Below, one piece after another: positions 12,516-24,393 of a DNA stretch of 64,000 nt. The translations under genes were made by a program, and so were the position numbers. Every line of letters begins with the position of its first letter. Position 1 is the stretch's first letter. The stretch is from Ceratotherium simum simum (taxonomy: Eukaryota; Chordata; Mammalia; Perissodactyla; Rhinocerotidae): contig NW_004454193.1 of the NCBI RefSeq assembly GCF_000283155.1, forward strand, positions 4,789,650 through 4,853,649. Reading direction: 5' to 3'. The notes under the pieces were generated by a model. The model did no database searches and was not told the origin of the DNA. It saw only the letters and a program-made list of their open reading frames with translations.

Positions 12516-13236
12516 ATATGCATGAGCACACACAAATTTTTTAGTCTTCAATTTATAAAAGTATAATCATATTATATATATATTTCTCTTACTTTATGGT
12601 ATCTTGCTTTAGATCCTTCATATTACTTAATGGAAATCTCTGCAAGTCAGTGGGTATAGCTATAATTTATTATTAAAAAATATTTTATTCATAGTTTTGA
12701 ATAGGTAATACTGGCACATGGTTCAAAATTCAAAATGTATAAACAGAAAACGGTGCAGCCACTTTGGAAAACTGTTTGGCAGTTCCTCAAAAAGTTAAAC
12801 ATGGAGTTACCATATAATCTAGAAATTCCACACCAAGAGTAATGAAAACATACATCCACACAAAAACTTGTACACAAATGTTCATAGCAGCATTATTCAT
12901 TATAGCCCCAAAGTGGAAAAAAACCTAAATGTCTATCAACTGATGAATGGATAAACAAAATGTGGTATATTTGTACAATGGAATATTATTCAGCAATAAA
13001 AAAATACCGATGCATGCTACAATGTGGATGAACCATGAAAATATTATGCTAAGTGACAGATGCCAGTCACAAAACTACATACTGTATGATTCATTTATGT
13101 GAAATGTAGAGAAGAGGCAAATCCATAGAAACAGAAAGTAGATTAGTGTCACCTGGGGCTAGGGGTAGGGAAGCTGGGAATGGAGAATGATAGCTATGTG
13201 TATGTATTTTCTTTTTGGAGTGTTGAAAATGTTCTA

Positions 13237-13334
13237 GGGCCGGCCCTGTGGCTTAGCGGTTAAGTGCGTGCGCTCCGATGCTGGTGGCCCGGGTTCGGAT
13301 CCTTTTTAAATTTTTTTAAAAAAAAAAAAAAAGA
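13237..13334 (+). mobile_element. Truncated ERE SINE
   Basis: Only the tRNA-like head is present: GGGCCGGCCCTGTGGCTTAG to GGTTCGGATCC, followed directly by a T/A-rich tail. The flanks share GAAAATGTTCT (13226-13236 and again from 13333), a target-site duplication that defines the insertion. Confidence 0.9.
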
Positions 13335-13431
13335 AAATGTTCTAAAATTTGATTTTGGTGAAGGTTGCAGAACTCTGTGAATATATTAAAAATCACTGAA
13401 CTATACACTTTAAAATTTTTATTTATTTATT

Positions 13432-13618
13432 TTTTTCCCCCAAAGCCCCAGTAGATAGTTGTATGTCATAGTTGCACATCCTTCTAGTTGCTGTATGTGG
13501 GATGTGGCCTCAGCATGGCTGGAGAAGTGGTGCGTTGGTGCACGCCCGGGATCCGAACCTGGGCGGGCAGCCAGCAGCGGAGCGCGTGCACTTAACCGCT
13601 AAGCCATGGGGCCGGCCC
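13432..13618 (-). mobile_element. ERE SINE
   Basis: A reverse copy reading CCCCAAAGCCCCAGTAGATAG through GGGATCCGAACCTGGGCGGG to GGGGCCGGCCC. The flanks carry the duplication TGAACTATACACTTTAAA, before the tail near 13398 and after the head at 13620. Only about 100 bases and opposite in orientation to the truncated copy upstream. Confidence 0.93.
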
Positions 13619-13904
13619 ATGAACTATACACTTTAAATGGATGAATTTTGTGGTATATGAAATGTATCTCAACATAGCTATAAAAAATATACAAATGGAC
13701 ACACAGTAAAAAGCAAGTTTTTCTTCTACCTCATCCCCTGGATACCCACTTCCCTTTCCCAGACGCTACCACTTACCAACTTCTTGGGTATACTTCCAAA
13801 GACATTTTATTTCTATTCCAGCCCATGCACAATATGTTTTTACGTAATTGATTGCATACACCACACACTATTCTTTACCTTACTTTTTTCACTTAAAAGT
13901 GTAT

Positions 13905-14150
13905 CTTAGAGAGACAGACACAGAGAGGAGAACGCCCTGTGAAGACAAGAGGCAGCTTGGAGAGATGGGTCTACAAGCCAAGGAGTGCCAAGGACTTACC
14001 AGCAACCACCAGAAGCTAGGACACAGGTATGGAAGAGATCCTCTCCTACAGCCTTCAGAAGGACTATGGCCCTGCTGACACCGTGGTTTCAGACTTCTAG
14101 CCACCAGAACTGTGAGAGAATACATTTCTGTTGTTCTAAGCCAAAAAACA
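13905..14150 (+). mobile_element. MLT1-type MaLR LTR fragment
   Basis: It begins GAGACAGACACAGAGAGGAG and ends with CCACCAGAACTGTGAGAGAA, then CATTTCTGTTGTTCTAAGCC, the familiar 3' part of MLT1 LTRs. The 5' part is missing. Confidence 0.75.
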
Positions 14151-15242
14151 TGAATGTTCCATGCATATCTGAAAAGAGATATTCTCTTTGATAAGTGTGA
14201 AGAGTTCAATATGTAATCGTAAAAGCCACCTCGGGATTATGTTGTTTAGGTTTTCTGTATTCTTTTTTTTTTCCCATTTGCCCTGTCTTGAACTGAGCAT
14301 GGATCTTTTAGTCCCTTCTCATTAAAGCACTTCCATGTGTTTCTCTTCTTATCTTCTGTAGTTATGCTTTATGAAGGCTGCTGCTGTGTTATTTGATGTA
14401 TAGTTATTCAGCGCTTTTATATCTTCACTGTGAATTACGGCCTTTAATATTATCAAGTGTCTTTTGTCTCATTAAGTGCTCTCCCCCCCACGAATTTCAT
14501 CTTGTCAGATACTAAGTTCACAGTCCCTGCTTTCTTTATGTGCATTTACCTGGTATAGTTTTGCCTATCCTTTAAATTTTATTGCACTTTGTTTTAGGAG
14601 TGTCTCTTACAGTGTGGAGTTGAATTTTGCCTTGTAAGACAATCTGAAAATCTTTTTTTCATAAGTTAGTTAAGACCATTTACATTTATTGTTACAACTT
14701 AAATACTTGGTCTTAGCTCTGTCCTATTATTTTATGTTGTACTTACTGTGCATATTTACCATGTTTTTCATTCTCTGGTCTGTTTTCTTTGCTTTTTAGT
14801 TAAAAAAAATGTTGGTGATTAGAATGATTTGTGTTGGTTTTTAGTAATTATCTTTCCTCTAACGTCTTTATATAATGCCCATGTTTTCTTTCTTTAGGTT
14901 TCTACTATCTGGTTGGTTTGCTTTAAATGATATCTTTGACTCTCACCTATAATCTATGTGAAATCAATGAACTTATTCTATTTTCCCATTTCTTGTTCTC
15001 TTTTTCCTCTCATTAAAAAAAACGGTGCTATATCTACTTTGTCAGCGCACGTGACATCTACATACTGTTCTTCCACCTCATCCCCACCTTTGGTTGGTCT
15101 AAGATCTAGAGTTAAATATCATCAGTGCTCACCACCAGTCCTTTTAACAATTTCCTCATTCATCTCAGTTGGATGAAGGTGGTCTTCTGGTAGATTCCTC
15201 AGGATGGACTCATTAGAACAATGTTCCCTGAATTCTTGCATG

Positions 15243-16062
15243 TCTAAAATTGTTTTTCTATAAACAAGCCCATGGAAAGATGCTCAGCATCATTAGTCAC
15301 TAGGGAAATACAAATCAAAACCATAATGAGACACCATTTCACACTCACAACGATTACTAAAAATTTAAAAAGGAAAATAATGAGTGTTGCAAGAATGAGG
15401 AGAAATTGGAAGCCTTGTACATTGCTAGTGGGAATGTAAAATGGTTCAATTGTTTTAGAAAACAGTTTGGTGGTTCCTCAAAAAGTTAAACATAGAATTG
15501 TCACATGACCTAGCAATTCCATTTCTAGATATACACCCAAGAGTTGCAAACAGGTACTCAAACAAATCCTTGTACTGAAATGTTCATACCAGCACTATTC
15601 ACAGTAGTCAAAAGGTAGAAACAACCCAAATGTCCATCAATGGATGAATGGATAAATTGTGGTTATTCACATAGTGGATTATTATTCAGCCATAAAAAGA
15701 AATGAAGTACGGATACATGCTATAACATGGACGGATCAAAAACACTATGCTAAGTGAAAGAAGTCAGACACAAAAGGTCACATATTGTGTGATTCCATTT
15801 ATATGAAATATCCAGAATAGGTAAGTCCATAGAAACAGAAAGCAGATTAGTGGTTGCCAAGGGCTGGGGAGGGGGTAATAGAGTATAAATGCTTAATGTA
15901 TATATACAGAGTTTTATTTTGGAGTTATGGAAATGTTTTGGAACTAGGTAGAGGTAGTGACTGCACAACATTGTGAATGCACTAACTGCCACTGAATTGT
16001 TCACTTTAAATTAGTTAATTTTATGTTATGTGAATTTCACCATAATAAAATTTTTTTTTCTA
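15243..16062 (+). mobile_element. L1 3' end nested in reverse L1
   Basis: A plus-oriented L1 3' terminal piece: AGATGCTCAGCATCATTAGT, TAGTGGGAATGTAAAATGG, ATGGATAAATTGTGGTTATT, and ending ATGTGAATTTCACCATAATA plus a poly-A/T junction. The flanks share TTTTTCTATA (15251-15260 region and 16055-16064), and the interrupted reverse L1 text resumes across it. Confidence 0.85.
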
Positions 16063-17349
16063 TAGCCTTGATATTTGAAGGATAGCTGAGTTGGATAAAA
16101 AAATCCTTGGTTCACACTTTGAGTTTTTTGATAAGAGTATTTCACCTCTGTCTTGCTTTGCAGGTTGCTCTTGAGAAATCTAATGCCAATCAGATTTTAT
16201 TTTCTTTTTATAAGTGACTTGTTCTTTTTTGCCTGGAAGACCAGAGGATTATTTTTTTCTTTAGCTTTAATATCTGGTGTTTTATTAGGCTATGTTTCAG
16301 AGTTGACTGTTTTGAAACAATTTTCCTACGTGATGGGGCCTTTCAACATGTATTCAGGTCTTATTTTATTTCAAGAAAGCTTTTTTGAATTATAGTTTTA
16401 TATATTAGTTTTATTTCATTGTTTTGTTTTTGTCTTCAGCATCTCTTAATTATGCTTATGCTTGCCTGTCTATGATAGCTATCATCTTTCTCATTGATTC
16501 TTTCTACCTCTTTCTTTAATTTCATTTTCTTGGCTCCTTTCATTTCTATTCACTATCTTCCTTAGTCTACATTCAGTCATATTTATTTTCTCTTAGATAC
16601 CTTATAATTTAGTCATTTCAAGGTTAATTTTTTTCTTTTTCTTCAATTTCTTTCCTAACATCATTCCCATTTTATAAGTTCCAATTTGTCAATTTCTATT
16701 TTGAGTTTTTAAATTTCTGATCTGTGTACCTCAGGACTGTCCATCAGAGGGGTAGTCTTTATCCATTGGGTCCTGGCTCCCGTTGGTCAAGAGTTCTCCC
16801 GAGGTGTTAACTTCCTTGTTTGTGAATAAAAGATGGGGAGGGAGGATGAGGGCCAAGAAATGTTTCATGCTATTTGCCAATGGCTTCCACTGTTTGAGGT
16901 AAGGAGTCAGCTCTCAGTCAGTGTTGTCTTTTGCCTCTGACTGTCTTTAAAATTTTCTCTTTGTCTTTGGTTTTCAGGAGTTTTTCTATGATGTGCCTTA
17001 AGTGATTTTCTTTGTGTTTACCTAGCTTGGGCATACAGGATTAAGTCATTCTATCTGTGCCTTATGTGTATTCTGGAAAATTCTTAGGCATTATCTCTTG
17101 GAATATTGATTCTAATTCTCTTTTACTTCTCCAGGGACTTCAGTTATGTGTATAACTTTCCACACAATCCCATGTCTTTTATCTATCCCCTCGCCTTTTT
17201 AGTATTTTCCATTTTTCTTTCCACACATCAGAATGGATATTTCCTTGATATTTTTTTAGAGTTTACTAAGTCTGTCTTCAATTATGTCTGATTTGCTGTG
17301 AGATCCACCTAGTAAATTCTTTTTATTATTATTATTTTATTTTATTTTT

Positions 17350-17633
17350 TTGTGTGAGGAAGATCAGCCTTGAGCTAACATCCATGCCAATCCTCCCCTT
17401 TTTGCTGAGGAAGACCAGCTCTGAGCTAACATCCATTGCCAATCCTCCTCCTTTTTTCCCCAAAGCCCCAGTAGATAGTTGTATGTCATAACTGCATATT
17501 CTTCTAGTTGCTGTATGTGGGACGCCGCCTCAGCATGGCCGGAGAAGCGGTGCGTTGGTTTGCGCTTGGGATCCGAACCCGGGCCACCAGTAGCGGAGCG
17601 CGCGCACTTAACCACTAAGCCACGAGGCCGGCT
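17350..17633 (-). mobile_element. Full-length ERE SINE
   Basis: A reverse full copy: GTGTGAGGAAGATCAGCCTT, the CCCCAAAGCCCCAGTAGATA body, B box as GGATCCGAACCCGGG and end ACGAGGCCGGC. The target-site duplication CCACCTAGTAAATTCTT flanks it at about 17306 and 17637. Confidence 0.95.
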
Positions 17634-18195
17634 TCCCACCTAGTAAATTCTTAATTTCAGTTATTTTAATTTTCATTTATAAAATTTCCACTTGGGTCTT
17701 TTTTAGTAACATCCAATTCTATGTCAAATTTCTTGATTGTTTTTTAACTCTACGAACATATTAAACATTGTTTTTTGAAGCTCACAGGTGATTTCATTAT
17801 CTGAATTACTTATGGGTGTTTCACTTATCTGTTGTCTTAGCCTTCAGTCAGATGGTCTCGTCTCCTTATGTGCCTAATTTTATATGTGTACCAAACACTG
17901 TCCATAACAAATGTAGGAATAAGTTGAGGGAGGAATAATTTGAGCCTGGGGGATTTACTGGGGCTCCTAGTCTTTGGTGGACCCTAAATTACAGTTTTTG
18001 TTCTACAAAGTCCTATGAGTCTGTTGAAAGCTCCGTTCAGCTTCTGACCCTGTTACTCATGGGTTCAGATTGGCAGACGCCTCTGGGAGAAAATCAGCCT
18101 CATGCCTTTGAGCTTTCCTCTGTTTCCAGAGCTGGTTCCTGTCATTTCTTACAGCCTAGATAGCTGGTGATACTTTGATGTTTTCAAACACTTTG

Positions 18196-18262
18196 TACGT
18201 GTGTGTGTGTGTATATATATATCACATATATACAAAATGTGTGCCTATGTGTGTGTGTATCA
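18196..18262. repeat. TG/TA compound microsatellite
   Basis: GTGTGTGTGTGT, TATATATATAT and a second GTGTGTGTGT run, separated by short AT-rich spacers. Confidence 0.8.
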
Positions 18263-18399
18263 AGTCAGCTTTTCTAGTTGTTCTTAACAGGAAGGGTGGT
18301 CCAAACCACCAAATTCACCATTACTAAGGTAGAACTCCATCCTGCTGAAAGGTTTTGATTCTTATTTTGTTTTCTTATGGCATATGGATGCAGGATTCT

Positions 18400-18661
18400 T
18401 TTTTTTTTTTTAATTTTTTTTTTTTGTGTGTGTGTGATTAGTCCTGAGCTAACATCTGTTGCCAATCCTCCTCTTTTTGCTGAGGAAGATTGGCCCTGGG
18501 CTAACATCTGTGCCCATCTTCCTCTACTTTATATGTGGGACGCCTGCCACAGCAGGGCTTGATAAGCAGTGCATAGGTCCGTGCCTGGGACCTGAACCTG
18601 TGAACCCCAGGCCACCGAACCAGAGCGTGCGAGCTTAACCACTATGCCACTGGGTCGGCCC
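18400..18661 (-). mobile_element. ERE SINE (short subtype)
   Basis: Reverse copy with a long T tract, CCTGAGCTAACATCTGTTGC repeats, and end ACTATGCCACTGGGTCGGCC. CAGGATTCTTTTTTT occurs on both sides (18390s and 18663), the target-site duplication. Confidence 0.92.
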
Positions 18662-18679
18662 CCAGGATTCTTTTTTTAA

Positions 18680-19264
18680 GTAGAACTTAGTGGTACTGGA
18701 TTTTCCTGGACCAGCCAGGGCAGATAATCTTAGGGGTGGAGGAGGAGTTGGGGTGGCTTACAAGGTTTATCAATAGATGACCTCTTTTTATTGATATTGA
18801 TACCAATTAATGATACTGTCTTGTTTCTCTGGGGCCCATAGTTTCAGCTGGTTCCTTCTTTGATTTCACTACTATGGCTCCAAGGGATACGTCGCCCTTC
18901 CAAAATGCCCCCTTCTCTTTTGGAAGAGGTCTTTCCCAGGCTGCTAGCTGTGGTCCTATGTACTTTCCAAGCCCATCCCTTCACTTCCCCAGTGGCCAAT
19001 ACTCTGACCCACCAGGCCTCAGACCTCTTCTCAGTATGTCCCCACCCAGAGTGGATCTTCTCCTTCTGGGGGAACCTTAGTTGATATTATCTGTGTTCTG
19101 TAACCACCAGAATCCTGTCATATGCTCCTCTCTTATGCCTTGCCTTGCCCTCCCTCTGTTGTGGGCTTCTGACTGATTTTTATTTATTTCTCCCATTTAC
19201 ACATAAAGTGAAGTTTGTAAAATTTTCTGTCTCCTAGTTATGTTGTAGGAGTGGGTTATTTATT
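18680..19264. other. Intergenic, nothing recognised
   Basis: Locally GC-rich at 18.88-19.08 kb with two overlapping plus-strand open frames. They lack homology and codon-like pattern, so no gene is called. Confidence 0.5.
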
Positions 19265-19860
19265 GTCCTCTTGGAATCCAGAACAATAATACATATTTTT
19301 AACTTTTAGATAGGATTATTTTTTAGCTATTCTGTTACTATTGATTTCTAATTTCATTGCATTTTGCTTAGAGAAACATAGTCTATAAGATTTTGATTCT
19401 TTGGAAATTGCGAGTTCCTTTGTGACTGAGTACATGGTTGATTTTTCTTTGAGTGTTCCATGTGCATTCTATATTCATTTGAGTTTAGCAATCATATTAA
19501 GCAAATCTTCTGGACTTTTTATTATTCTTTGACCTATCACTCTCTGAGAGTTAAAATCTACTAAAATTGATGTAGCCACGATATTTTGTCCATAGTTCTG
19601 TTGATTGTTGCTTCACGTATTTTGAGGCTGTACTGTTAGGTAGTTCAAGTTCATTGTATCTTTGACCTGTTTTTCCCTTTACCAGTATAAAATGTCCTTC
19701 TTTGCCCCTCGTTTTCCACTTTGAATTCTACTTTGTCTGATATTAAAACTGTTACCTTGCCTTAATGTTTACATGCTCAATACATCTATCTCTTGTGTTA
19801 TAGCTTGTCTTTCCTCTCTTGGTTAAAAAAATATCCCAACCTCTAGGTTGTATGTAGTCT
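19265..19860 (-). mobile_element. Old L1 fragment
   Basis: Reverse L1M phrases: TTTCTAATTTCATTGCATTT, GTGTTCCATGTGCATTCTAT, TACTTTGTCTGATATTAAAA. No intact frame. Confidence 0.65.
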
Positions 19861-21439
19861 CTTAAGTTTTCTTCTAAAATTTCCTTTATTTTCCCTATTG
19901 TTAATGATGACATGTGTAGTTACAAAAAAGCACATTTACACCAAATAAAGCTTGACTTTAATGACACATTTCCTTAAAATTAAAAAAAAAATTCCTTATG
20001 CTTCAACTCCTTACCAGTAATTCCTGAGAGCTTTCTGAGTTATGGCTTCTGTTACTTCACTGTAAAAAGGTACAAGAAGCAAAGATACAAAAATTAGCTT
20101 GCTGTTTCCTTAATTTCATAATGGCTGAGTAACAGCGCCCCTGTCACGTCAAATGAAGAACAGTCTTCACACAAAGGGATACTTGGGAAAGCTCTGGGGC
20201 TCTCACAGATGCCGGCCCTAAAGAAGTGGCTGCAGCACCGAGAAAAGGGGAAGGAGAAATGTGCTCTGACTAACTGAAAATGAGTAAGGGACGGGCAGAC
20301 AGGAGGGAGGAGACGGTCAGCTGAAGAGAGGCGCGAACAGAACAGATGACGGAAATACCAAAATGGTAAATTTGAAAACTAATGGTGTTCAGTGAAGAGA
20401 GAGGTGATGCCATCACAGGGATGAGGAAGGCAAATCTCAGGAAAGAATGAGAAGGGGCAAAAAGCAGAAGAAACGCCCAAAGGTGTCCACCACAGAAAAG
20501 GGGCCGTGTTCTGAGAGAACCAGAGTTTACTTCAGAAAAACTGAAGGGAAAACCTGGTTTACTATATTAGTCAGTGTTCTGTGGAAAATGGAAGGGCAAG
20601 AACAAAAGGTGTCACAGTACCAGGAACATGGGCCCAATTTTCCGGAAGGTTAGATAGTAAGGTACAGCCCACTGGTAGCACTTTGAAATGGAAGTGAAAA
20701 TTCTATCTTGCAAGATAAAAGAGATTAGGGTGAGGAGATGTTTTCTAATTCTATATTTTCAGTTTTTAAAGCACTTGTTTCTATAGCTTTGATATTTTTT
20801 AGCTTTCTGGTTGACCCCTGGAGGTTGTTTTTGTTCTGCACAAAGGGACGTAAAGTGGTGTTTGCTCCCATTCATGGATCTAATTAGGCTTGTTGCCCAA
20901 TCTATAATAAATCATGGGTTTAGTTTTTCTTTGTTCAGGTAGTCAGAGGCCTTCAGGCATGAGTGTCTTATTAAAATGTTCTCTCATAGTTGGGGATGAA
21001 TTATCATCTTGATATTGTCAATCACTCAGTAATGTTATATCCCAAAGCTCCCCCTCGGATGTTCTGTACCACACAAAGATGACATTTTATTCTCATGTTT
21101 GTTCACAGACATGATTCACATTTTGCTATCTAGTGCATAAGGAGATCATTCTAAATCGGCAAAAGCACTAGTTTGACTAAAAAGTTATTTTCCATATCCA
21201 CAAAAATGTTAATCAGGTTCTTGTTAGAACACGTGTAAGAAGTGGTTTTCATTGTCACAGCTCTTGATGTCAGATGACTAAAATAGTTTATGTTTTGTTG
21301 TGGGAACATGGGTGAACGCAGAACCTCCCAAATCACAGGACCACTTCTCTGCCCACACTTCTTCATAACACACAGAAATTATTTGTGTTTTCTGGTAATG
21401 AACGAATGGCAGGACCAGCAGAATTTCAACGTGGCTGTT
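19861..21439. other. Intergenic, downstream of RPGRIP1L, nothing recognised
   Basis: Unique-looking DNA without a named repeat. A purine-rich tract at 20.2-20.5 kb (GAAAAGGGGAAGGAGAAATG) gives a short plus-strand open frame with no homology. Confidence 0.5.
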
Positions 21440-24280
21440 CTTTATTTGATTAAATATATTCTCTATTTATTCTTAAAAAAACTAATTTAAGTTAAACAGT
21501 AATAAACCATGATAATTTAGAAAACATGTTGAAACTGAGAGTGAAGAGAAATGTTCTCTCTGTAACCCACACTGTAAACCATGAAACCTATTTTTGTCAA
21601 CTGTGTCTCATGACAGTGGCTGGGAATTGAACATTTCTACTACAGTAGGCAAAAAAACATGTAAAATACACTCTCCCACATACCGCATCACATCTCTATT
21701 TACGTTTCCAAACTAAAAGCATTACAGCCCAAAAAAGTGCTGAGTGCATAGTGTACGTCTACACCAGGAGCTGTCAGTTCACATAAGCAGCACCTTACAC
21801 TGGTGTGGGAGTCACTACTGGCACCCCTGGCCCCCGAGCCACACTTAATGGACCAGGCTTGGCTCACCAAGAGAAAACCATTGCTCTGTAATCCAAAAGG
21901 TGAAGAACTTTTCAATGAACTCTGGTCAACACAAGACAAAAGAAAAAATTATTCCTAGACAGATTATGAAACCCAGGTGAAGCATCCATATGATAGCATT
22001 CAATACCACTTATCCACTTCAAAATGTGTAGCAGCTATTCAGTTACTTATAAAATGAGTTTTGTGAAAATTGACATAGTTTGTATTTCAAAACTAGAAAA
22101 GGAATCTTCAATAATCTGTTATGTTAAACATGAATGTGACAGAAACATGGCTAATTCTCTAATCTTATCTGAGGTACACATTCCACACAGCTGACTAGAT
22201 CTCAGAAGTTTTCTAATAAAAACTTCCCCTTTCCACTTAAAGATCATAAGAAGTCAGCGCAATCCAGTTCTCCTCCCTACAGAAAGGGTATTTAGTTTGG
22301 GATGTAACGTTATAAAACAATAATAGAAACCTCCTGTGAGAATACCACAATAAATGTCTCAAAAACCACCCAGTTAATCCCAGGGTATAATCCTGCTGTT
22401 TTAAATTACTGCAGGGAATATTATGGGCCTTAATGACACTGTAACTGCATAGAGCCAAAGAAAGCTAGAAACAGAGGCCAAAAAGATGAGCTCAGAGCCA
22501 GCTGAAGCGACAACAAACATGTGGCTGTTTACTAGGATTGGAGAGGTTTAGTCTGCAGATGTTTGTGGTCTCTAGAAGGTTCCAGAGGAATGAGTTGTTA
22601 GGAAGATTTGCCGAGTTTGATGAGAGCAAGATTCTTCTTGGAGATGGCGGGCCCCCAACAGGGAGGCCCAATGGTAGAGACAGAATTTATAGATTTCTGT
22701 GGTCAGATCGTACTCTACTGGTCCGACAATGTACATCAACAAATTAATATTGTGCGGATGTCATTTCAAAGCCTCCTAAAGACGAGAGTCATTACTGAAG
22801 CCATTAGAGCACAGATGGTTCAAACTATATGCAGATATTCATACTTGCATTTTTGCATTATAGCTGCTTTTTTTTTTCTGTTGAACTGTAATGAATTGTC
22901 TCATAATCTATTCCATCTTCTTGCCATTAGCAGGCTTTGAATGTTCACAAATAGGAGCAAAGAACTCATTTTCCAGAGCTTTAATCACACAAAGAGGGAA
23001 TGCCTAATTCTCTAAATGAAATGGTCTGTGATCACTGAAGCAGAGATTTAATATATCACGGCAAATTAGGTAGATTTTAATAAATTACTTATCTCCCTGA
23101 ATACTTTACATATGCTTAAGAAGGAACATAGCCTGTTTGCAAACAGTGAAAACCCACAGCCTATAAAAATCCTTTGAAGAAAATGACAAATAAAAAAGTA
23201 AATTAAAAAATGAAATGCATTATATCCCAGACCTCTAGAGACAATTCCTTTGCAGCACTGATTCACAGCTCCATTAAAAATATCAATTAAATCCTTCAGT
23301 GAGATTGAGTAAAAGCTAGAAAATTAACTTTCTGAGCTGCTTTTCCAGGATCTGGTTATCCAGATCCACCCAGCATTGTACGAGCTTGATGTAAATTTAA
23401 AAAATGATAAAAAGATACTCCTTTCAGGTCTAACTAAGCATATCAGAATGTGAGCCATATTTTGAATAATTCCTTTCTATGTCATAAGCTAAGTTTTCAA
23501 AGTGTAAATATCATGTATATATATGTAACTATCTCTCTCCTCTTTATATACACACATCCCTGGATCTCATATCACCATTACAAATACATGAAAATAATAC
23601 GAGTAGGAAGAACTCTAATTTTTAAGAAAAAAACCCAAAAAACTTACAGTAATTTAATAAGTTGGTACCAAGTCTTATTCTTTATATTTAATTGATAGAA
23701 ACTGCATGCATCAAAGAAAATGCATACTGAGCTTTAATGTGCATAAAATGGACATTAGCATTTAAAGAGGAAGATTAACACGCTAATCTAAGTAATTTTC
23801 ATATATTGCTTCTAATAAAATCTTCACAGTATAAAACTCTTAATGAGGCTAATCATAGGCATTCCATTTAGTGGGACGATTAGGGATAACATAAAAGTAC
23901 TTCTTTTTCAGAGGTTTGCTAAGATTTATGCTTTTTGCTTATTAAAAATAAAAATGGGAATTGCATTTCAGTTCTTCATAAGAAAATGTTGAAAATGCAA
24001 ATAGACTTTCTCAAGCATCGTGTAGGTATAAATTATTGAGAGGGTGATGCCCATCGTGGAGAACTTAAATCCTCAGGGTGGCAGTCAAGGGAAGGAGGGA
24101 ATAGAAAATAAACAAATGAAAAAGTATACAAAACCTGAACACTTCAAACCCAGGCCTCCCCTCTCCCAGCTTCCCATGAATTATAGATTATATACAACAG
24201 AGTAATTACAAAAATCTCATCTAAGAGCTTTCATGTGAGCATTTACTCAGGAGTAGGAGACGCCTCTGGAGCAGCTTCTC
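21440..24280 (-). other. RPGRIP1L: Probable RPGRIP1L 3' UTR
   Basis: About 2.8 kb downstream of the stop codon is free of recognisable SINE, L1 or LTR sequence, unlike everything around it. It ends at the first canonical AATAAA hexamers that I found on the minus strand. A long unique 3' UTR would explain the lack of insertions. Several ATTAAA variants occur inside (for example near 22984, 23084 and 23735), so shorter forms are possible. The small open frames within it have no recognisable homology and are left out. Inference from position and repeat content only. Confidence 0.45.
21441..21471 (-). terminator. RPGRIP1L: Candidate polyadenylation signals for RPGRIP1L
   Basis: Two AATAAA hexamers lie on the minus strand at 21466-21471 and 21441-21446. 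They sit in an AT-rich patch and are followed in transcript direction by a mixed-base stretch where cleavage could occur. They are the nearest canonical signals to the stop codon that I could find by eye. Confidence 0.4.
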
Positions 24281-24393
24281 TCAAGCCTTCAGGTCATCTC
24301 TGTATTGCTGGTAGACAGACCGTACGGCATGGAGGGCTTCGACTGTTACCCTGAGCTTGCCAATACCTCCACCACCTGCTCGTGCATCAAAAA
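24281..24393 (-). CDS. RPGRIP1L: RPGRIP1L terminal coding exon with stop codon
   Basis: The last coding piece on the minus strand completes a valine codon with TT after acceptor TCTCCCTAG, then encodes [20 protein letters not shown] and [16 protein letters not shown] before a TGA stop at 24281-24283. The [14 protein letters not shown] segment is the final beta strand of the C2-like RPGR-interacting domain. The ending closely follows the remembered mammalian C-terminus, so the protein appears full length at its end. The four-glycine run is one small difference from the human sequence as I recall it. The 3' UTR continues toward lower coordinates. Confidence 0.94.

Larger units (their letters stand above)
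12745..13685 (+). mobile_element. L1 3' end nested in older L1
   Basis: Plus-oriented L1 3' sequence: ACTGTTTGGCAGTTCCTCAA, CAATGGAATATTATTCAGC, ATGCTAAGTGACAGATGCCA, and finally GTGGTATATGAAATGTATCT before a short A-rich end. Two ERE SINEs interrupt it at 13237 and 13432. Confidence 0.85.
12540..13905 (-). mobile_element. Old L1 fragment interrupted by a younger L1
   Basis: The outer element is reverse-oriented L1: its left part ends near 12745 with CATGGTTCAAAATTCAAAAT and its right part resumes near 13685 with ATACAAATGGACACACAG and AGACGCTACCACTTACCAAC. Everything between is a separate insertion. Confidence 0.6.
14270..18270 (-). mobile_element. Old L1 tract, interrupted
   Basis: Reverse L1M-type phrases recur on the plus strand: TCTTTATGTGCATTTACCTG and CACTTTGTTTTAGGAGTGTC (14.5-14.7 kb), TATTTGAAGGATAGCTGAG (16.07 kb), TTCTCTTTGTCTTTGGTTTT (16.96 kb). 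It is broken by a younger plus-strand L1 (15243-16062) and an ERE SINE (17350-17633). It may represent more than one insertion. Confidence 0.55.
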
